In this document: in pieces, positions 1-5,386 of the stretch
How positions within the stretch are numbered: the stretch's first letter is position 1
How the letters are laid out: each line of letters starts with the position of its first letter
DNA from: a bacterium
GTDB lineage: Bacteria; UBP14; UBA6098; JAFGQG01
Direction: 5' to 3'
Length of the DNA stretch: 5,386 nt
Assembly: GCA_016930435.1 (NCBI GenBank)
Contig: JAFGGQ010000159.1
Coordinates: forward strand, 1 to 5,386
The notes under the pieces: model-generated
Databases searched by the model: none
Told to the model about the DNA's origin: nothing
Seen by the model: only the letters and a program-made list of their open reading frames with translations
Position numbers and translations under genes: made by a program

Positions 1-36
1 ACATCATAAATCAAGCGTATATATTTGGTGAGATTT

Positions 37-103
37 AAGGGCTAATGTTCAATCACCGATGGATTGAGCATAACCGTGATAATATCTTTGGAGGTTATTT
101 GCC
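37..103 (+). promoter_or_regulatory. Leader of the ftcD unit with small inverted repeat
   Basis: This is the visible non-coding leader in front of ftcD. It holds a perfect 6-bp inverted repeat, TCAATC (49-54) and GATTGA (62-67), with a 7-base loop, lying about 22 bases before the ribosome binding site. It could be an operator half-site pair or a weak RNA hairpin. A TG-n-TAATAT string at 77-85 resembles an extended -10, but it would start transcription inside the Shine-Dalgarno sequence, so I do not call it a promoter. The TATATA at 18-23 could be a -10, but its -35 would fall outside the window. The true promoter is therefore not established here. Confidence 0.25.
90..94 (+). promoter_or_regulatory. 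Ribosome binding site of ftcD
   Basis: GGAGG lies 9 bases before the ATG at 104. It is a strong Shine-Dalgarno sequence of Firmicute type and fixes the ftcD start, with no competing in-frame start nearby. Confidence 0.85.
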
Positions 104-1951
104 ATGGGACGAAAAGTAGTGGAGTGTGTCCCTAATTTTTCAGAAGGCAGGGATTTGAATAAGATCCGGGAGATTACCGGAGCGATTGAACAGGTAGATG
201 GTGTAGAGCTTTTGGACGTTGATCCGGGTGGAGCTACCAACCGCACCGTGGTTACCTTTATAGGTTCACCTGAAGCGGTTGCAGAAGCATCTTTTCAGGC
301 TGTGAAAAAGGCATCTGAGGTTATTGATATGCGTGAGCATTACGGCGCCCATGCCCGTATGGGAGCCACCGATGTTTGCCCGTTTGTTCCCGTATCCGGA
401 GTGAGTATGGAGGATTGTGTGAATATCGCCCGGGTGGTAGGCCGGCGAATAGGCGAAGAATTAAAGATCCCGGTCTATTTGTATGAGGAGGCTGCCGCAT
501 CACCGGAGAGAACAAACCTGGCCAACGTTCGGTCAGGAGAATATGAGGGTTTAGCAGAAAAAATAAAGGATCCCCATTGGAAGCCTGATTTTGGCCCGGC
601 AGAATTTAACCCCCGAAGCGGTGCAACTGCTGTCGGAGCAAGGGAATTCTTAATAGCTTTTAATATCAATCTGAACACTACCGATAAACGCTATGCCACC
701 GATATCGCCTTTGATTTGCGTCTCAAAGGCCGCTCAAAACGCTCTGGTAACATTCATCCATTCTATTTCAAAGGTGATATCGTCCGCTATGAGGAAGTGC
801 GATTCCCCTGTGGCCCCTGTGATTTCATAGCGACCTCACTGACCGAGCTTGAAAAACACTATCAGGAAGTGCACCAGTTAGACCTGAAGGAGGTGCTCTC
901 CTTCTTTGAGTATGAGTACGATGAAGCCTGGCTAAAGGGCAAGCCTGTAAAGATATTCGGTATGTTCGATCATTGCAAGGCGGTGGGTTGGGTGATAGAA
1001 GAATATAACCGGGCCCAGATCTCCATCAATTTTACCAACTATAAGCTCACTCCTCCTCATATTGTTGTAGAGGAGGCCCGGAAATTAGCCGCCCGGATGG
1101 GATTAATCGTAACCGGTTGCGAACTGGTCGGTTTAATCCCTTATCCTGCTTTGCTCGAAGCCGGAAAATATTACCTGCAAAGGCAGGGACATTCCACTGC
1201 TGTCCCCTATCCGGACATTCTGGAAATGGCCATTCAATCCTTAGGTTTGCGTGAAGTAGCTTCTTTTGAAGTAGAAAAAAAAGTACTTGGCCTACCGGAA
1301 CCAACCGGAAAGCTTGGCCGGATGCCCATAGACCAATTCACTGACGAAGTATCCCGTGATTCTGTGGCTCCCGGCGGGGGCTCTATTGCCGCTCTGGCCG
1401 GAGCACTGGGCTCCGCGCTTGCATCCATGGATGCCGCTATTACCGCTTTGAAACCGGAATATGAGGAGGTATTTCAGGATATGATCCGAATCGGGGAAAA
1501 TGCTCAAAGGCTTAAAGCAGAACTCATCCAGATCGTTGACCGGGACACTGAAGCCTTTAATGATGTTTTTTCCGCACAACGCCTACCCGCAAGCAGTCCC
1601 CAGGAAATGGAAACACGGAGTAAAGCTATTGAGGAAGGTTACAAGAAGGCTACCCTGGTTCCATTTAAGACTGCCGAGTTATGCTTCCAGGCACTGGAAC
1701 TTTGCCATGAAGTAGCCCGTAAGGGGAATTTAAACTCGGTTTCCGATGCCGGAGTGGGTGCGGTGATGGCTTCAGCCGGGGTTTTCGGAGCAGGTATGAA
1801 CGTGTTGATCAACTTTCCGAATCTAAAAGACCGGCAGTTCGTAGCGGAATTAAAGCAAAAATTAGAATTTCTGCAGGATCAGACTAATGCCCTAAGGGAA
1901 GAAATCCTTTCATTAGTATATAGTAATATAAATAAACTGAGGAAAAAATAG
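104..1951 (+). CDS. ftcD: Bifunctional glutamate formimidoyltransferase / formimidoyl-THF cyclodeaminase
   Basis: This cytoplasmic folate enzyme should transfer the formimino group from N-formimino-glutamate to tetrahydrofolate (FT half), then release ammonia to give 5,10-methenyl-THF (CD half). These are the last steps of one histidine-degradation route. The FT half spans about residues 1-400. It opens with VECVPNFSEGRD (6-17), has LLDVDPGGATNRTV near 36-49, and RMGATDVCPFVPV near 85-97. H83 in the GAH motif aligns with the catalytic His82 of pig FTCD. The CD half starts near residue 407 and shows PGGGS (423-427), DTEAFND (481-487) and NSVSDAG (544-550). At 615 residues it exceeds the 541-residue mammalian enzyme. 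The surplus is almost entirely an insertion at about residues 215-287 that contains a C2H2 finger pattern (see separate entry). Both domains are in one frame with no break. In the CD half, the basic LTxGKK-type motif is replaced by ITALKPEYE. It is followed after 31 bases by a free cyclodeaminase-family gene, so they probably form an operon. The family call is firm; the in vivo substrate is inferred. Confidence 0.95.
   Translation: MGRKVVECVPNFSEGRDLNKIREITGAIEQVDGVELLDVDPGGATNRTVVTFIGSPEAVAEASFQAVKKASEVIDMREHYGAHARMGATDVCPFVPVSGVSMEDCVNIARVVGRRIGEELKIPVYLYEEAAASPERTNLANVRSGEYEGLAEKIKDPHWKPDFGPAEFNPRSGATAVGAREFLIAFNINLNTTDKRYATDIAFDLRLKGRSKRSGNIHPFYFKGDIVRYEEVRFPCGPCDFIATSLTELEKHYQEVHQLDLKEVLSFFEYEYDEAWLKGKPVKIFGMFDHCKAVGWVIEEYNRAQISINFTNYKLTPPHIVVEEARKLAARMGLIVTGCELVGLIPYPALLEAGKYYLQRQGHSTAVPYPDILEMAIQSLGLREVASFEVEKKVLGLPEPTGKLGRMPIDQFTDEVSRDSVAPGGGSIAALAGALGSALASMDAAITALKPEYEEVFQDMIRIGENAQRLKAELIQIVDRDTEAFNDVFSAQRLPASSPQEMETRSKAIEEGYKKATLVPFKTAELCFQALELCHEVARKGNLNSVSDAGVGAVMASAGVFGAGMNVLINFPNLKDRQFVAELKQKLEFLQDQTNALREEILSLVYSNINKLRKK
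809..874 (+). other. C2H2 zinc-finger-like motif inside FtcD insertion
   Basis: Within the extra segment of FtcD, residues 236-257 read C236-x2-C239-x12-H252-x4-H257. An aromatic F234 sits two residues before the first Cys, and L249 sits three before the first His. These spacings match the classical C2H2 consensus (F/Y-x-C-x2-C-x12-H-x3-5-H with L-x2-H). The conserved aromatic normally in the middle of the x12 loop is shifted: F241 is present instead of one at 243. Zinc binding is inferred from the pattern only. The finger sits between GRSKRSG (209-215) and DHCKAVGW (289-296), where pig FTCD has only a short loop. Confidence 0.6.
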
Positions 1952-1965
1952 ACAATATCTCACCC

Positions 1966-1974
1966 AAAGGATGG
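1966..1974 (+). promoter_or_regulatory. Ribosome binding site that decides the fchA start
   Basis: AAAGGATGG resembles AAAGGAGG and lies 8 bases before the ATG at 1983 (11 before the ATG at 1986). The upstream ATG at 1971 sits inside this site and has no Shine-Dalgarno of its own at proper spacing. This argues that translation begins at 1983 and not at 1971. Confidence 0.6.
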
Positions 1975-1982
1975 TAATTTTA

Positions 1983-2612
1983 ATGATGAAGCATATAGAA
2001 CTTAGACAATTCATTCTGGACCTATCATCTGGCAGTCCTGCTCCCGGGGGAGGCAGTGTCGCTGCTCTTACCGGGTCGCTGGGAGGTGCCCTGCTTTCCA
2101 TGGTTGGTCACTTAACCGAGGACAAGAAGAATTATGAGGAGGTAAGGGGGGAAATGAAAAGCCTGGTCGAGGAGGCCAACGAAATATGTTCCCATCTTTT
2201 CAACCTTATAAACCAGGATATACAAGCCTTTAATGATGTAATGGGGGCTTATAAGTTGCCACAGGAGACAGATGAGGACAGGGAGGTCAGGCTACAAGCC
2301 ACTCAGCATGCCCTGGAAAAAGCCACCCAGGTCCCACTGGAGACCATGAAAAGTGCTAAGAGGGTTTTAGCATTATCACGAACTGCTCTTTTAAAGGGTA
2401 ATAAGAATGCTTTAAGCGACTCCGCTATCGCCGGTCAACTTGGTTGGTGTGCAATCAAATGCGCCTATTTCAATGTGTTGATCAATCTGGATTCCATTAA
2501 AAACGATGACTTTGTGAAATATGCACAGGGTGAAGCGGGAGCAATCTTAAAGGAGGCCGACAGGATGTTGGAAGAGGTTAATCGGATTGTCACCGAGCGT
2601 TTTTCCGGTTAG
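1983..2612 (+). CDS. fchA: Stand-alone cyclodeaminase/cyclohydrolase family protein, FchA type
   Basis: This single-domain, 209-residue member of the FTCD C-terminal family is soluble, with no signal peptide or membrane segment. Relatives are formimidoyl-THF cyclodeaminase and the FchA-type methenyl-THF cyclohydrolase, which links 5,10-methenyl-THF to 10-formyl-THF. Motifs in order are PGGGSVAAL (21-29), MVGHLTEDKKNYE (40-52), DIQAFNDVMGAYKLP (79-93) and KGNKNALSDSAIA (138-150), followed by a mostly helical C-terminus. Length and motif order match the family along its whole length. I start it at 1983 because the ribosome binding site covers the ATG at 1971; the longer version would add four residues (MVIL). 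It aligns with the C-terminal half of the neighbouring FtcD, so the pair are paralogous modules. It retains a basic KK after LT that the fused copy lacks. It lies 31 bases after ftcD on the same strand with a terminator just after it, which suggests a two-gene operon. Cyclohydrolase versus cyclodeaminase activity cannot be settled from sequence. Confidence 0.85.
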   Translation: MMKHIELRQFILDLSSGSPAPGGGSVAALTGSLGGALLSMVGHLTEDKKNYEEVRGEMKSLVEEANEICSHLFNLINQDIQAFNDVMGAYKLPQETDEDREVRLQATQHALEKATQVPLETMKSAKRVLALSRTALLKGNKNALSDSAIAGQLGWCAIKCAYFNVLINLDSIKNDDFVKYAQGEAGAILKEADRMLEEVNRIVTERFSG

Positions 2613-2635
2613 CTTTTCTTTGCCCTTTCATAAAT

Positions 2636-2668
2636 AAAAGCGCCAGAAACAACTTTCCGGGGCTTTTT
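2636..2668 (+). terminator. Rho-independent terminator after ftcD-fchA, probably bidirectional
   Basis: The arms AAAAGCGCCAGAAA (2636-2649) and TTTCCGGGGCTTTT (2654-2667) pair over 14 positions with two mismatches around a CAAC loop. A run of five T (2664-2668) ends the structure. It begins 24 bases after the fchA stop. The A-run on the left arm gives a matching T-run when read on the other strand, so it could also end nrdJ transcripts arriving from the right, although it lies about 80 bases past the nrdJ stop. Confidence 0.75.
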
Positions 2669-2684
2669 AAATCCTCTAAAACTC

Positions 2685-2714
2685 TCAGGTTAACACTGAT
2701 CAGGAGAACCCTGA
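2685..2714 (-). repeat. Imperfect inverted repeat downstream of nrdJ
   Basis: TCAGGTT (2685-2691) pairs with AACCCTGA (2707-2714) with one bulged C. The loop contains the perfect 8-base palindrome CTGATCAG. It lies between the nrdJ stop and the shared terminator. On the minus strand it is followed by GAGAGTTTT, a poor T-tract, so it may be a weak accessory terminator or a 3'-end stabilising hairpin and is not a clear terminator. Confidence 0.35.
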
Positions 2715-2747
2715 ACAGAAATAGCATTCATACCGAATATTTAGTAT

Positions 2748-5123
2748 TTAGCCGCATTTAGAATAGCCGCATGATTTGCAGGTTACACAACCCTCTTCGT
2801 AAGACAGGCGGAAACCGCATTCCGGACATACTCCCAGGGGGAAAGAATCCTGCTGGGTCACCGTCTCTTTATCAGCAAATTCAGCGTTAACAGGCTGTTG
2901 TTGGTTTTCTTCCTGTTCCTGGGTTGTTTGCAGGGGCAGACTGGGAGCGGAATAGTCCATTTTTTTTTCAAGATGCCATTTAAGGGCCTTACCGATACCA
3001 TCCGGGCAGGATAGGATCATGGTTCCCTTCTCCCATAGCGGTGAAGGACAACGGATGCCTGACAATTGCTTGATAATAGCCTCCGGTTTTATACCGGAGC
3101 GAAGGCCCAGCGAAATCAAACGGCTGATCGCTTCGGACTGGGAGGCGGCACAGCCACCCGATTTCCCAAGGTGAGAAAAAACCTCGCAAGGACCATATTC
3201 GTCCTCATTAATTGTAATATATAAGTTCCCGCAACCGGTTCCCACCTTCCAGGTTCGGCCGGTAGCGATTTGAGGCCGGGGACGATAGCTTAAGCCCTGA
3301 GGGATTCGGGCAAGAGCTTTGTTTTCCGCAACCTCCTCTTTCTTTTCAGAACCAAAGGTTAAAACCTGATCACCCCGACAGCCATCCCTGAAGATAGTAA
3401 TCCCTTTACATCCTAATTTATAAGCTAACATAAAGACTTCCCGTACGTCATCCTTGGTCGCTTCACGGGAAAAATTGACCGTCTTGGAAACAGCATTATC
3501 AGTATATTTCTGAAATACTGCCTGCATCTTTACATGCCATTCCGGGGTAATATCATGGGCAGTAACAAAAAGCTGCCGAACGTCCTGGGGGATATCCTGG
3601 ATATCCTTAATGCTCCCATGCTCTGCTACCCTTTTCATCAGCTCCTCACTATAGAATCCCTCCTCCTCGGCAACCTCTTTGAACAAATGGTTCACCTCGA
3701 GCAGCTTTTGATTATCCAGAATATTCCGTGTAAACGCAAGGGCAAAGAGGGGCTCGATCCCCGAAGAAACATCAGATATAATAGATATACTTCCTGTGGG
3801 AGCGATCGTCGTTACCGTAGCATTACGTAAAGCAGTCATTCCCTTCTGAGCATAAGTGCTGCCATCAAAGTTTGGGAACGAACCCCGCTGATGGCCTAAT
3901 CTTTCAGAAGCCTTGCGTCCTTCAGCCTGAACAAATGACATTACATCCTCAGCGGTATCCAGCGCTTTATCGGAATTATATGGAATTCCTAACTTGATCA
4001 GCATATCGGCAAAGCCCATTATTCCTAAACCGATCTTGCGGTTGGCCTTAGTAGTAGTCTCTATTTCAGGTAAAGGATATCGGTTTAGATCTATAACATT
4101 GTCCAGGAAATGAACCGCATTTTCCACTACCTCGCCCAGGTGCTCATAATCGATCTTGCCCTCCTTGACCATGGCGCTGAGATTTATGGAGCCCAGATTG
4201 CAGCTTTCATAGGGCAACAAGGGCTGCTCCCCGCAAGGATTTGTAGATTCGATCTTCCCAACATGGGGGATTGGATTATCAGCATTTATGCGGTCAATGA
4301 ACACTATACCCGGTTCGCCGCTAGCCCAGGTGGATTCCACCATCAGGTCAAATACCTCGGAAGCGTTCAACCGGCCCATCTCCTGTTCATTACGGGGATT
4401 AATGATCGCATATTCACGGTTATTCTCTACAGCCTTCATGAAATCCTCGGTCACAGCTACAGAGATATTGAAGTTTGTCAACTTTTCCCGTTGGCGTTTA
4501 CACGTAATAAAATCGACAATATCAGGATGATCGACCCTCAAAATGCCCATATTAGCCCCCCGACGAGTACCCCCCTGTTTAACCGTCTCCGTGGCCGCAT
4601 CATATACCTGCATAAAGGAAATTGGACCACTTGATATACCCACTGTCGAATGAACAATATCATTCCTGGGACGTACCTTTGAGAACGAAAAACCGGTACC
4701 ACCACCACTCTTATGGATCAGCGCTGTATTTTTAAGAGTACTAAATATGCCCTCCATAGAATCATCAACAGGAAGTACAAAACAAGCTGATAATTGACCC
4801 AAATGCCTCCCTGCATTCATTAGCGTTGGTGAATTGGGAAGGAACTCAGAGTGGATCATCAAGCCGTAAAAATGAGCCGCCAGATGACTTGTGTTACTAC
4901 CCGGATTGTAAAGCTTATCCACCTCGCTGACAGATTCCGCAACCCGACGGAACATTTCCTCAGGTTGCTCAATTACTTCCCCCTCCATATTGCGCTTCAA
5001 ATAACGCTTCTTGAGAACGATCATGGCATTTTTGGATAGCTTGCACCTTTCCTCGAAGGGGGATTGATCAGAACCAAAAGGAATGGTAAGTCTATCATTA
5101 AAACCAGATAATTTTCTTGACAT
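2748..5123 (-). CDS. nrdJ: Adenosylcobalamin-dependent class II ribonucleotide reductase
   Basis: This enzyme reduces ribonucleotides (most likely diphosphates, as in the Thermotoga maritima enzyme) to deoxyribonucleotides, using a thiyl radical made with adenosylcobalamin. It needs no oxygen and no separate radical subunit. N-terminal RNR domain: about 25-115, with LPNSPTLMNAG (95-105). Barrel: C114 in SACFVLPV and C308 in ESCNLGSINL are the redox pair; NPCGE (295-299) carries the radical C297 with N295 and E299. C297 and C308 are 11 apart, as in T. maritima C322/C333. GGTRRGANMG (184-193) is near the specificity loops and APTGSIS (441-447) is the phosphate-binding motif. A TSCPD domain spans about 615-715, then a Q/E-rich tether (about 731-760) and a cysteine cluster: C766, C769, C779, C782, C785, C790. 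I see no N-terminal ATP-cone, so overall activity control by dATP is not expected. At 791 residues it is a normal length and intact. It is convergent with the folate genes and probably NrdR-controlled (see boxes). The TAA stop is at 2750-2748. The ATG at 5123 is chosen because it has a modest AGGTAG upstream and gives the usual N-terminal lead into KLSKNAMIVLKKRYL. Confidence 0.97.
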   Translation of the reverse strand: MSRKLSGFNDRLTIPFGSDQSPFEERCKLSKNAMIVLKKRYLKRNMEGEVIEQPEEMFRRVAESVSEVDKLYNPGSNTSHLAAHFYGLMIHSEFLPNSPTLMNAGRHLGQLSACFVLPVDDSMEGIFSTLKNTALIHKSGGGTGFSFSKVRPRNDIVHSTVGISSGPISFMQVYDAATETVKQGGTRRGANMGILRVDHPDIVDFITCKRQREKLTNFNISVAVTEDFMKAVENNREYAIINPRNEQEMGRLNASEVFDLMVESTWASGEPGIVFIDRINADNPIPHVGKIESTNPCGEQPLLPYESCNLGSINLSAMVKEGKIDYEHLGEVVENAVHFLDNVIDLNRYPLPEIETTTKANRKIGLGIMGFADMLIKLGIPYNSDKALDTAEDVMSFVQAEGRKASERLGHQRGSFPNFDGSTYAQKGMTALRNATVTTIAPTGSISIISDVSSGIEPLFALAFTRNILDNQKLLEVNHLFKEVAEEEGFYSEELMKRVAEHGSIKDIQDIPQDVRQLFVTAHDITPEWHVKMQAVFQKYTDNAVSKTVNFSREATKDDVREVFMLAYKLGCKGITIFRDGCRGDQVLTFGSEKKEEVAENKALARIPQGLSYRPRPQIATGRTWKVGTGCGNLYITINEDEYGPCEVFSHLGKSGGCAASQSEAISRLISLGLRSGIKPEAIIKQLSGIRCPSPLWEKGTMILSCPDGIGKALKWHLEKKMDYSAPSLPLQTTQEQEENQQQPVNAEFADKETVTQQDSFPLGVCPECGFRLSYEEGCVTCKSCGYSKCG

Positions 5124-5128
5124 AAACT

Positions 5129-5134
5129 CTACCT
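5129..5134 (-). promoter_or_regulatory. Weak ribosome binding site of nrdJ
   Basis: On the minus strand AGGTAG stands 5 bases before the ATG at 5123. It is a poor match to AGGAGG compared with the two folate genes, which may imply modest translation. No better in-frame start with a stronger site was seen. Confidence 0.45.
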
Positions 5135-5151
5135 AAGTGTCAAATGAATTC

Positions 5152-5169
5152 TTAACTTTAACTTAACTT
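5152..5169 (-). repeat. Short tandem repeat in nrdJ 5' leader
   Basis: On the plus strand TTAACTT, TAACTT and AACTT follow one another without a gap (minus strand AAGTTAA-type units). The block lies about 30-45 bases before the nrdJ start codon, inside the presumed untranslated leader. It may be a chance low-complexity block in AT-rich DNA. Confidence 0.4.
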
Positions 5170-5204
5170 CGTGTGATTCAATAAAAGATAAAATAACGAT
5201 GGGT

Positions 5205-5233
5205 AAACTACAAATTTATACTCTGACTGTCAA
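5205..5233 (-). promoter_or_regulatory. Candidate sigma-70/A promoter for nrdJ, proximal
   Basis: On the minus strand a perfect -35 TTGACA (5233-5228) is followed by 17 bases and a weak -10 TAGTTT (5210-5205, keeping the key T, A and final T). It would start transcription near 5198, giving a leader of about 75 bases. It begins 8 bases downstream of the nearer NrdR-box-like site, so that site would flank this promoter and not cover it. Confidence 0.45.
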
Positions 5234-5241
5234 GAAAAAAA

Positions 5242-5257
5242 ACCAAATATGTTGTAT
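5242..5257 (-). promoter_or_regulatory. Putative NrdR box, proximal
   Basis: The 16-mer ACCAAATATGTTGTAT agrees with the NrdR-box consensus acaCwAtATaTwGtgt at 12 of 16 positions (my count by eye). NrdR is the ATP-cone repressor of ribonucleotide reductase genes in most bacteria. The site lies upstream of an RNR gene and exactly 31 bp from a second match, the usual arrangement of paired NrdR boxes. nrdR itself is not in the window. Confidence 0.6.
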
Positions 5258-5281
5258 AAAAATTTCAAGTTACCACTACAA
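5253..5281 (-). promoter_or_regulatory. Candidate promoter overlapping the NrdR boxes, distal
   Basis: On the minus strand TTGTAG (5281-5276) and TATACA (5258-5253) are separated by 17 bases. Both hexamers are only partial matches to the consensus. The -35 falls inside the distal NrdR-box candidate and the -10 overlaps the proximal one, an arrangement in which bound NrdR would block RNA polymerase. It is an alternative or addition to the proximal promoter. Confidence 0.35.
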
Positions 5282-5288
5282 GTTGTGC
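5273..5288 (-). promoter_or_regulatory. Putative NrdR box, distal
   Basis: The 16-mer CCACTACAAGTTGTGC has a palindromic frame CAC-n-AC-nn-GT-n-GTG and matches the NrdR-box consensus at 11 of 16 positions, including the conserved outer CAC/GTG bases. Fifteen bases separate it from the proximal box, placing the two centres about three helical turns apart, as expected for cooperative NrdR binding. Confidence 0.6.
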
Positions 5289-5323
5289 CTTGAAAAATAT
5301 TATTGCTTTTAATATTCAAAGGC
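5287..5323 (-). repeat. Imperfect inverted repeat upstream of the nrdJ control region
   Basis: GCCTTGAA (5287-5294) and TTCAAAGGC (5315-5323) can pair with one bulged base, with further AT pairing (TATT near 5298-5301 with AATA at 5311-5314) inside. No T-tract follows on the minus strand. It could be the end of an upstream unit, an operator or chance in AT-rich DNA. The rest of 5324-5386 is AT-rich and shows no gene that I can support. Confidence 0.3.
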
Positions 5324-5386
5324 TTTCATTAAAATATATAGCAGTTTTATACAGTTTTGTAAATAATTAATTATTGATGTCCGGGT

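Noticed and set aside
77-85. Extended -10 element TG-n-TAATAT before ftcD
   Set aside because: Transcription would begin within the GGAGG ribosome binding site, so the resulting mRNA could not use it, and no -35 is placed correctly.
1971-1982. ATG at 1971 as the start of the second folate gene
   Set aside because: It sits within the AAAGGATGG ribosome binding site. The ATG at 1983 has correct spacing and gives the usual short N-terminus of the family.
3534-3830. Open frame of 98 codons on the + strand, antisense to nrdJ
   Set aside because: It is fully contained in nrdJ opposite to conserved catalytic-domain sequence, with no recognisable domain.
4110-4634. Open frame of 174 codons on the + strand, antisense to nrdJ
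   Set aside because: It lies wholly inside the intact nrdJ reading frame on the opposite strand, resembles no family I recognise and has no convincing ribosome binding site. It is a shadow of a conserved gene.
5152-5169. TTAACTT repeats as a PhoP-type operator
   Set aside because: PhoP boxes need TTAACA-like repeats spaced about one helical turn apart. Here the units abut at 6-7 bases.
5199-5312. 37-codon open frame on the + strand in the nrdJ upstream region
   Set aside because: It has no good Shine-Dalgarno, a low-complexity Lys/Tyr/Ile-rich product typical of AT-rich DNA, and it overlaps the NrdR-box candidates.
5124-5386. Cobalamin riboswitch controlling the B12-dependent reductase
   Set aside because: I looked for the conserved B12-box core and multi-helix layout upstream of nrdJ and saw neither. 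The DNA is AT-rich with only short palindromes.
1-5386. Window length equals the phiX174 genome length (5386)
   Set aside because: The content is bacterial metabolic genes with no phage capsid or replication genes, so the length match is coincidence.

Overview
The window carries three complete genes in two convergent transcription units. It reads as chromosomal DNA of an anaerobic, moderate-GC bacterium, most likely a Clostridia-type Firmicute. That guess rests on strong GGAGG-type ribosome binding sites, AT-rich intergenic DNA, folate one-carbon enzymes of the fermentative/acetogenic kind and an oxygen-independent class II ribonucleotide reductase. The taxonomic assignment is inference. I see no mobile element, tRNA, rRNA or CRISPR array.

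Left unit (+ strand, 1-2668): a short leader is followed by ftcD (104-1951), a fused glutamate formimidoyltransferase / formimidoyl-tetrahydrofolate cyclodeaminase. After 31 bases comes a stand-alone cyclodeaminase/cyclohydrolase-family protein of FchA type (start best placed at 1983, end 2612). Together they would move the formimino group of formiminoglutamate onto tetrahydrofolate, release ammonia to give 5,10-methenyl-THF, and possibly interconvert methenyl- and 10-formyl-THF. A hairpin with a T-tract at 2636-2668 ends the unit and looks bidirectional.

Right unit (- strand, 5386-2748): nrdJ, an adenosylcobalamin-dependent class II ribonucleotide reductase with all expected active-site cysteines, a TSCPD domain, a Q/E-rich tether and a C-terminal cysteine cluster. 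Its upstream region (5124-5386) is AT-rich and non-coding. It carries two NrdR-box-like palindromes exactly 31 bp apart, one candidate promoter overlapping both, and a second candidate closer to the gene with a perfect TTGACA -35. No cobalamin riboswitch was recognised.

Most notable observations: (1) FtcD carries an extra segment of about 70 residues holding a complete C2H2 zinc-finger pattern in the middle of its formimidoyltransferase half; (2) the cyclodeaminase module is present twice in tandem, and the fused copy has lost a basic motif kept in the free copy; (3) the paired NrdR-box candidates in front of nrdJ. I did not find evidence of a wholly new multi-gene system.
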